Shown here one piece after another: positions 56,937-64,000 of a stretch of DNA of 64,000 bases; position 1 is the first letter of the stretch; every line of letters begins with the position of its first letter. This DNA is from Lepidurus packardi (taxonomy: Eukaryota; Arthropoda; Branchiopoda; Notostraca; Triopsidae). The notes beneath the pieces are model-generated. The model ran no database searches. It was not told where the DNA came from and saw only the letters and a program-made list of their open reading frames with translations. The stretch spans positions 248,001-312,000 of the forward strand of contig JAKZAN010000055.1 in the NCBI GenBank assembly GCA_023053545.1, given 5' to 3'. The position numbers and the translations under genes were made by a program.

Positions 56937-57089
56937 TTGTTCGAGGCAAATTTTTAGCGATACCAGTGCAAGATCCTATTTACTTCCCAATCTCAAATCT
57001 TCGAACTCAAGCCTGAATCCTGCCAAAATTATTGTTATATTTAAAAGCACACCAGCCTAAGAATTATCAAAATCGATCCATCAAATATT

Positions 57090-57644
57090 ATGACTTCAAC
57101 ATGTTCCAACTGTCAAGCTCAAGTTGACAACACATCAAAATACTGCGCACATTGTGGCTACGCATTAACCACACCGCAAGACCTTTCAAACTGCAAAGAA
57201 GGAGATACAATTAACAAAAATCAGTCAAAAAGAAAGCTGAATTTTAAAACTGCGATTGGTTTTATAATTGGATTTACCATTGTATTCCTGCTAACACAAA
57301 CCCTTTTTAAATCTGCAAACGATGTAGATCAAGAACTGATTAAAGTATCAGTCGAGATCAACAAAAACTGCCCCTTGGTAGTAGACCAGTACCTTACCTT
57401 GGACAACACAGCTGCTTATCCGAACAAGACTTTGCAATACAATTATACTATTGTACAATATGAAAAGTCCGAAATCAATTTGGACACGGTTAAAAAGTAC
57501 ATTTTTTCGGGCGTATTGGAAAATATCCGAACAAATCCAGACATGAAATCACTGCGCGATAATGAAGTCACTTTCAATTATTACTATCGGGATAAAAATG
57601 GCCAGTTCGTGACGAAATTTGTTGTGAAGCCTGAGCAATATTGA
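57090..57644 (+). CDS. Zinc-ribbon membrane protein
   Basis: The N-terminal zinc ribbon uses two CxxC pairs (CSNCQAQVDNTSKYCAHCG). A Lys-rich stretch and one membrane helix (AIGFIIGFTIVFLLTQTLF, about residues 52-70) follow, then a 110-residue outside domain with mixed strands and helices (KYIFSGVLENIRTNPDM, VTFNYYYRDKNGQFV). It probably has a cytoplasmic zinc ribbon and periplasmic domain. I do not recognise the outer domain. The hairpin array starts 19 bp after its stop. Confidence 0.7.
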   Translation: MTSTCSNCQAQVDNTSKYCAHCGYALTTPQDLSNCKEGDTINKNQSKRKLNFKTAIGFIIGFTIVFLLTQTLFKSANDVDQELIKVSVEINKNCPLVVDQYLTLDNTAAYPNKTLQYNYTIVQYEKSEINLDTVKKYIFSGVLENIRTNPDMKSLRDNEVTFNYYYRDKNGQFVTKFVVKPEQY

Positions 57645-57662
57645 GGCAATAAACTGTGATGC

Positions 57663-58830
57663 TAACCTGCAAGGTCTGAAAAAAGACCTTGCAGGATTGA
57701 CAGGATCGCCACCGCGCTGTCCTGCAAGGTTTTGGAAACCTTGTAGGACTAAATTCGAACGTTGTTTCAAAAACATACCTACAAGGTCTGAAAATAGACC
57801 TTTCAGGATTGACAGGATCGCCACCGCGTTGTACTGCAGGGTTTCCAAACCTTGTAGGTCTACATTCGCAAGTTGTTTCAAAAACATACCTACAAGGTCT
57901 GAAAAAAGACCTTGCAGGATTGACAGGATCGCCACCGCGTTGTCCTGCAGGGTTTCCAAAACCTTGTAGGTTTAAATTCCAAAGTTGTTTCAAAAACATA
58001 CCTACAAGGTCTGAAAAAAGACCTTGCAGGATTGACAGGATCGCCACCGCGCTGTCCTGCAAGGTTTCCAAACCTTGTAGGTCTACATTCGCAAGTTGTT
58101 TCAAAAACATACCTACAAGGTCTGAAAAAAGACCTTGCAGGATTGACAGGATCGCCACCGCGCTGTCCTGCAAGGTTTCCAAAACCTTGTAGGTCTACAT
58201 TCGCAAATTGTTTCAAAAACATACCTACAAGGTCTGAAAAAAGACCTTGCAGGATCGACATGGTCGCCCCAGATTTGTCCTGCAAGGTTTTGGAAACCTT
58301 GTAGGTCTACATTCGCAAATTGTTTCAAAAACATACCTACAAGGTCTGAAAAAAGACCTTGCAGGATTGACAGGGTGCCACAGCGTTGTACTGCAGGGTT
58401 TCCAAACCTTGTAGGTCTACATTCGCAAGTTGTTTCAAAAACATACCTACAAGGTCTGAAAAAAGACCTTGCAGGATTGACAGGGTGCCACAGCGTTGTC
58501 CTGCAGGGTTTCCAAAACCTTGTAGGTTTAAATTCCAAAGTTGTTTCAAAAACATACCTACAAGGTCTGAAAAAAGACCTTGCAGGATTGACAGGATCGC
58601 CACCGCGCTGTCCTGCAAGGTTTCCAAAACCTTGTAGGTCTACATTCGCAAATTGTTTCAAAAACATACCTACAAGGTCTGAAAAAAGACCTTGCAGGAT
58701 TGACAGGATCGCCACCGCGTTGTCCTGCAGGGTTTCCAAACCTTGTAGGTCTACATTCGCAAGTTGTTTCAAAAACATACCTACAAGGTCTGAAAAAAGA
58801 CCTTGCAGGATTGACAGGGTCTACAGGATC
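57663..58830. repeat. Eleven-unit tandem array (110-112 bp) of double hairpins
   Basis: The motif CAAGGTCTGAAAA-like start recurs at 57670, 57782, 57893, 58005, 58116, 58228, 58340, 58450, 58561, 58673 and 58784. Each unit holds hairpin 1 (CCTACAAGGTCT, loop, AGACCTTGCAGG) and hairpin 2 (CCTGCAAGGTTT, loop, AAACCTTGTAGG), joined by GATTGACAGGATCGCCACCG or the shorter variant GATTGACAGGGTGCCACAGC, and separated by TTGTTTCAAAAACATA. The 3' arm of hairpin 1 can also pair with the 5' arm of hairpin 2. Long open frames across the array are artefacts of the repeat period. No gene here. Confidence 0.92.
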
Positions 58831-58867
58831 GACATGGTCGAAAAAATAATCCGAATAAAAATCAAAT

Positions 58868-58952
58868 GCCCTAGCCCAGATGGAAGCGGCATCCTTTTTT
58901 GCGTAGTTTACGAAGCAAAAAAGATATAGCGGACAGCTGGAATAAGCTCCAA
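58868..58952. repeat. Dispersed palindromic element downstream of the hairpin array
   Basis: CCTAGCCCAGATGGAAGCGG, CATCCTTTTTTGC, GCAAAAAAGATATAGCGGAC and GGAATAAGCTCC: the same sub-type as 26551-26660, with a shorter loop. Confidence 0.7.
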
Positions 58953-58953
58953 A

Positions 58954-58983
58954 AAAAAAGCCGAGCAAAATGCCCGGCTTTTA
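58954..58983 (-). terminator. Terminator of atpD-atpC
   Basis: Minus-strand AAAGCCGGGC and GCTCGGCTTT (one G-T) with a short loop, followed by a T run. It lies 20 bp after the atpC stop. Confidence 0.8.
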
Positions 58984-59002
58984 GATATTGTGGTTGGTTA
59001 GT

Positions 59003-59284
59003 TTAGTCGACTAACACGATTACTTTGTTGTCTTTCATTTCGATTGTACCTGAATTGATTGCCAAGTTGTAGTTTTTATCGTCTACTTTGGTGAATTTTC
59101 CGGCGCTTTCTTTTGTGAAATTGAATGTATTGGCAGCAATTTTCACTACTCCTTCTTTTAGAATAGAGACGATTGGCGCGTGATTGTTGAGAATCTGGAA
59201 ACTACCGTCGACACCTGGAAGCGCAACTGAGGTTACTTCTCCTTTGTATAATGTTGCTTCTGGCGATACTATTTCTAAAATCAT
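59003..59284 (-). CDS. atpC: ATP synthase F1 epsilon subunit, short form
   Basis: Central-stalk epsilon subunit. The N-terminal beta-sandwich is present (LEIVSPEATLYKGEVTSVALPGVDGSFQILNNHAPIVSIL). The protein stops at 93 residues and lacks the C-terminal helical hairpin (about 45 residues in E. coli) that can inhibit the enzyme. Short forms are common in Bacteroidota. It follows atpD by 95 bp. Confidence 0.93.
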   Translation of the reverse strand: MILEIVSPEATLYKGEVTSVALPGVDGSFQILNNHAPIVSILKEGVVKIAANTFNFTKESAGKFTKVDDKNYNLAINSGTIEMKDNKVIVLVD

Positions 59285-59379
59285 AACTTTGTTTTAAATT
59301 CACAACTATAAAAATCTAAATTCCAATTCTCAAAATCAAAACTGGTATTTGGTATTTTCCTTGTTGTTTTTTATTTATT

Positions 59380-60954
<1,575 letters not shown>

Positions 60955-60968
60955 TCATTTTTCGTGTG

Positions 60969-60999
60969 CAAAGGTAATTTTTTAAAATATAAAATCAAT
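60969..60999 (-). promoter_or_regulatory. Promoter of atpD-atpC
   Basis: Minus-strand ATTG (60996-60999), 19 bp, TACCTTTG (60969-60976), giving a leader of about 75 nt before the atpD start. Confidence 0.5.
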
Positions 61000-61042
61000 A
61001 ATTTTTTGGTAAAAATGAAAGAATTATTTCATGACGTCCTTA

Positions 61043-61074
61043 AACAAAAAACATCCCTACGGAGAGGGATGTTT
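61043..61074 (-). terminator. Terminator of the SGNH-hydrolase gene
   Basis: AAACATCCCT and AGGGATGTTT pair around a 6-nt loop, with T's on the minus-strand side. Confidence 0.8.
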
Positions 61075-61097
61075 AAATTGCTTTAAATAAGGAATAT

Positions 61098-62630
61098 CTA
61101 TAATACTGGAGGGAACATGATTCTGTAATCTGCAAAACTTACGTTTTTGAAATTAGAACCATATTTAAAGTTGATTGCCTCAATAAATTTATTTGCGATC
61201 AAGGCATAACCTCTAGGGCTAGGGTGCACACCATCTAGTGAGAAACCACCACCCGTTACGTAAGTTGAACTAACCGTATAACCGTTTGCAGAGATACCTC
61301 CGTTTGCAACCTGATTTAAGGCTGCGTTGGCATCTACAAACGCCAATCCTTTTGCTGTTGCCAATCCTTGAATTGTGGCGTTATAAGCATCTGTTGCTGT
61401 TTTAACTTGTGCTGTTTCGTCGATAGTCAATGTGGTGTTGTCCTGCATTGGAAAAGACACGCCTACAGTGTTGAATGGTGCTGGCGCGCCACCCTGTGTA
61501 GTGCCAATAATGCCTCTTGCAGTTAAAAGAATATAATCTCTTGCCCCACCATTGTTGTTGTTTATGGCATGACGCGCTTGGCCGTAGATACTACCCAAAT
61601 AACCTGCTGTTTGAGCCCCCAATAAAGGTGCTAGTGCCGCAGCAATTTGTGCAGAAATATTTGGCATCGACTCATCAATAATTAATAGTGGATTTGCTTC
61701 TACAGTGGCAGCATTGCCATCATCTGCAACCAGCGGTACAAAACGCGGTGGTAAACCAGCATTTGCCAGAGCGGCATTAATACCACCAAACAATTGGTTT
61801 AATTGCGCAGCGCTTGCCGGCGGCAATCCTGGAATTGGATTTGTTGGAACTGTTGTGAAAAACGGCACTGAAGTTACATAAGGTAAGTTCGCAATTACTC
61901 CTTTTGCGCCGTTAGCAGTTAGTCCGTCTACTAAATTCGTATAAACATTTGCAAATACTGTTGGATCTGTAATGTCGTTTGATCCGTAAGTTGCAGGGTT
62001 AAAGTTACCAGTTCTGTTTACGCCAATTCCGCCTGAAGTTGCGTAAGACAACACGTCGTTATTTCCAATCCAAAGTGAAAAGAAGGTTGGCGCTTGTGCA
62101 ACCGCGTCTGCTAAAACTGTGGCAGAAGGTGCTGATGCAAACCTTCCAAAATATGGATTTAAGGCACCATATCCTGGTGTCACTAAATGGAAACTTTTAG
62201 CTCCTGGCACGCCAAAATTATTGAACCCTCCTGTTAAAACCGTTGTAGGATTCGTAGTAGGTGTTCCTGGAACAGGAACTGGACCTGCGCCATTGAAATA
62301 TAATCTTGGCCCGAATCCTGGGATGTTGCCTACAAATCCGCCTATATTGTCTGCCATGAAAGGAATTTTGAATTCTCCACCGCCAACTAATGCAAAGTGT
62401 TGCGCCAAAATGTTTGGATACGAACCCTTTTGTCCTTCAATAAACAAGGCGCTATCGCTATACCCTGCTGTAAGGGAGTTTCCTAAAGAAACATATTTAG
62501 AGAAATCTGCTGTTCCGGCTGTTAATGGCATTCCATCAGATGAGTTCGAATCCACAACAACATTATCATCATCATTACATGCTACAAAGGTTAGTGCAAC
62601 CAATAATAGCCATTTGAAGTTCTTTGTCAT
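61098..62630 (-). CDS. SGNH/GDSL-hydrolase lipoprotein
   Basis: 510 residues. Lipoprotein signal with lipobox FVAC (Cys18) followed by acidic DDD residues, which in Bacteroidota favours surface export. SGNH block I is SLGNSLTAGYS (Ser52), block III is WIGNNDVLSYA, and block V is DGVHPSPRGYALIAN (Asp466, His469). This fits a lipase or esterase of the SGNH class with a large insertion of Gly/Ala/Asn-rich loops. Its start is 26 bp after the TonB-receptor stop, so both belong to one operon, suggesting that it acts on a lipid or ester linked to what the receptor imports. Confidence 0.88.
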   Translation of the reverse strand: MTKNFKWLLLVALTFVACNDDDNVVVDSNSSDGMPLTAGTADFSKYVSLGNSLTAGYSDSALFIEGQKGSYPNILAQHFALVGGGEFKIPFMADNIGGFVGNIPGFGPRLYFNGAGPVPVPGTPTTNPTTVLTGGFNNFGVPGAKSFHLVTPGYGALNPYFGRFASAPSATVLADAVAQAPTFFSLWIGNNDVLSYATSGGIGVNRTGNFNPATYGSNDITDPTVFANVYTNLVDGLTANGAKGVIANLPYVTSVPFFTTVPTNPIPGLPPASAAQLNQLFGGINAALANAGLPPRFVPLVADDGNAATVEANPLLIIDESMPNISAQIAAALAPLLGAQTAGYLGSIYGQARHAINNNNGGARDYILLTARGIIGTTQGGAPAPFNTVGVSFPMQDNTTLTIDETAQVKTATDAYNATIQGLATAKGLAFVDANAALNQVANGGISANGYTVSSTYVTGGGFSLDGVHPSPRGYALIANKFIEAINFKYGSNFKNVSFADYRIMFPPVL

Positions 62631-62656
62631 AATATTAATATTTATTATTGGTTATG

Positions 62657-64000
62657 TTAAGGCGTTATCGTTAATGACACAAAGTACTGCTGTCCAATTA
62701 ATCCAGCTCCAATTACTTGGCCGTATTCTTTACCGCCAATATTAGTTGCTCCTACTTTTAAAATCGATTTTAGCGATTTAATGGTGTAGTTAGCTTGAAC
62801 ATCAATTACTGTTGCTTCTTCGATTAAGCCATCAGCAAACGTAGATTCCCACATATATGCTGAGTTCCATCGACCGCTTACAGAAAGTCCAAGATTTCCG
62901 ATTAACTTTTCGTTTCCTAAAGATACTTTCACGCGGTGTTTTGGTGTGTTGAAACTAGCCTCAAAACTTTGGTCTCTTGCTTGGTCAAAACTAAATTCTG
63001 AATAGTTATAATTCCCTGAAAATTCGAAATCTTTGTACACTTTTTTAGACAAACCAAGTCCAAATCCCATTGATTTTACTTCAACGTCAGTGTTTGTATA
63101 TACTTGGTATTCTCTTGAATCTCTGTTTGCAAGGGCTGCAGTTGCTGAATTGGCTGCTGTATTTGTTGGATTGGTTTCAGCATTTCCGTAGAAAGGCGCT
63201 ATAACATTATACCCCCCAATAAAATTATTATAAATATTGTAGTATCCGTTCACATCTAATGCAAACCCGCTAACATTAGCTCTATATCCTAAATCGAATG
63301 CTTTTACTTGCTCAGGCTTTACTAAATCAACATTAGCTTTAACCAAAAGTGCTGCAGCATTTGCAAGTCCAGAAGGCGGTCCTGATCTGTATAGCGCATC
63401 GAATGCTAAGTATGATTCTCTTGTAAATGAATTGTAATATGCATTTGTACCATTCAAGATAGCTTCTCCACCACCACCAGCGACAGAAATTGGCAATGTT
63501 TCAGTGAATCGCGTTAAATTGTCTGGTGCAGAACCGATTAGAACCCTGCTTCCAATATTGAATCCTATGTACTGATCTTGTGTAGTAGGATTACGGAAAC
63601 CTGTTTGAAACGATCCTCTTAAATTGTGATTCTTTTCTGTATCTAAAGCATATACGAAAGATACTCTTGGAGAATAGTTTCCGTCGAAATTTTTAGCTTT
63701 GTCGTAGCGCACAGAACCTGTTAATTTTAATCTATCGTCCATCAATTTTTTCTGAACCTGCGTATAAACACCGTATTCATTATAGTTTATAGGGCCATTT
63801 GCATCGGTATAGATTCTTCCAAATGAATTTAATTCATATAATCTATAAGAACCACCTACTTGAATTTCAGCAGGTTTGAAAATGTCTTTAAAGTTATAAT
63901 TAACGTCTGAATGGTAAATTCGAGAATTGTCAACCAATTTAGAGCCTGTTAGAACGTCTGGATCTGCAATCACTTTATCAAATGCTGCCTTAAACTCAGG
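62657..64000 (-). CDS. TonB-dependent outer-membrane receptor, C-terminal part
   Basis: The frame is open to the right edge of the window and the gene continues beyond it. An in-frame GTG at 63973 is not the true start. The visible 448 residues are strands of a TonB-dependent barrel: KLTGSVRYDKAKNFDGNYSPRVSFVYAL, GFRNPTTQDQYIGFN, the conserved region LVKPEQVKAFDLGYRANVSGFALDVNGYYNIYNNFI, and a final strand IGQQYFVSLTITP. The plug domain and TonB box are outside. Substrate unknown. Linked to the SGNH-hydrolase lipoprotein. Confidence 0.9.
   Translation of the reverse strand, partial: PEFKAAFDKVIADPDVLTGSKLVDNSRIYHSDVNYNFKDIFKPAEIQVGGSYRLYELNSFGRIYTDANGPINYNEYGVYTQVQKKLMDDRLKLTGSVRYDKAKNFDGNYSPRVSFVYALDTEKNHNLRGSFQTGFRNPTTQDQYIGFNIGSRVLIGSAPDNLTRFTETLPISVAGGGGEAILNGTNAYYNSFTRESYLAFDALYRSGPPSGLANAAALLVKANVDLVKPEQVKAFDLGYRANVSGFALDVNGYYNIYNNFIGGYNVIAPFYGNAETNPTNTAANSATAALANRDSREYQVYTNTDVEVKSMGFGLGLSKKVYKDFEFSGNYNYSEFSFDQARDQSFEASFNTPKHRVKVSLGNEKLIGNLGLSVSGRWNSAYMWESTFADGLIEEATVIDVQANYTIKSLKSILKVGATNIGGKEYGQVIGAGLIGQQYFVSLTITP

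Noticed and set aside
57663..58830. CRISPR array or repeat protein genes
   Set aside because: There are no unique spacers. Long open frames exist on both strands and in several frames only because the repeat lacks stops; the unit length switches between 110 and 112, so no single frame is kept across the array.
62119..62745. 208-residue open frame on the plus strand
   Set aside because: Antisense shadow of the SGNH-hydrolase gene, Pro/Gly-rich as expected from the complement.

Overview
The window looks like a chromosomal piece of a Flavobacterium-type member of the Bacteroidota. The evidence is the low-GC coding style, many promoter-like TAnnTTTG boxes (the Bacteroidota -7 element), C-terminal type IX secretion sorting domains on secreted proteases, a 14-gene nuo operon with a short NuoG, a separate atpD-atpC pair with a short epsilon subunit, and intergenic palindromic repeats. 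The first gene and the last gene (a TonB-dependent receptor) run off the window edges.

Layout. 1-7.4 kb: a truncated DUF4476-type gene, a retropepsin-like protease, the 2-oxoglutarate dehydrogenase genes (sucA, odhB), a small outer-membrane barrel protein and a frameshifted polyprenyl synthetase. 7.5-14.2 kb: a self-contained TetR / TolC / adaptor / RND efflux operon with a candidate operator. 14.3-18 kb: a MORN-repeat protein, a TlpA-like thioredoxin, aspS and a cold-shock gene. 18.3-18.8 kb: an IS200-like element ended by palindromes. 19-32.8 kb: respiratory complex I (nuoA-N), interrupted between nuoF and nuoG by a four-helix-bundle gene flanked by short repeats, and between nuoH and nuoI by a dispersed palindromic element. 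32.8-36.1 kb: a galactose operon (galM, galK, galT). 36.1-37.1 kb: repeats, including seven 79-bp tandem units derived from the 3' end of a neighbouring tRNA-Leu gene. 37.4-41.9 kb: prs, rplY, an M43 protease, pth and a lipoprotein.

42-47.6 kb holds two tandem paralogous metalloprotease genes, both with T9SS tails and both broken by about eight single-base indels. 47.7-56.1 kb has ribF, a membrane protein, bioB, a frameshifted recX and a biotin cluster on the minus strand (bioF, bioD, frameshifted bioA, a SET-domain protein and a ketosynthase). 56.2-57.6 kb has a DUF2975/Xre pair and a zinc-ribbon membrane protein. 57.66-58.83 kb is an eleven-unit tandem array with a period of 110-112 bp and two hairpins per unit. 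59-64 kb has atpC, atpD, an SGNH-hydrolase lipoprotein and the TonB receptor.

Functionally, odh, nuo and atp are central aerobic energy metabolism, and gal and bio are small pathway clusters. The unusual content is in the repeats: the tRNA-derived array, the hairpin array, about ten copies of one dispersed palindrome family, an IS200-like transposase and a repeat-flanked four-helix-bundle gene inside an essential-type operon. About twenty apparent frameshifts, nearly all +1 and often in short homopolymers, mean sequence quality has to be checked before any gene is called dead.
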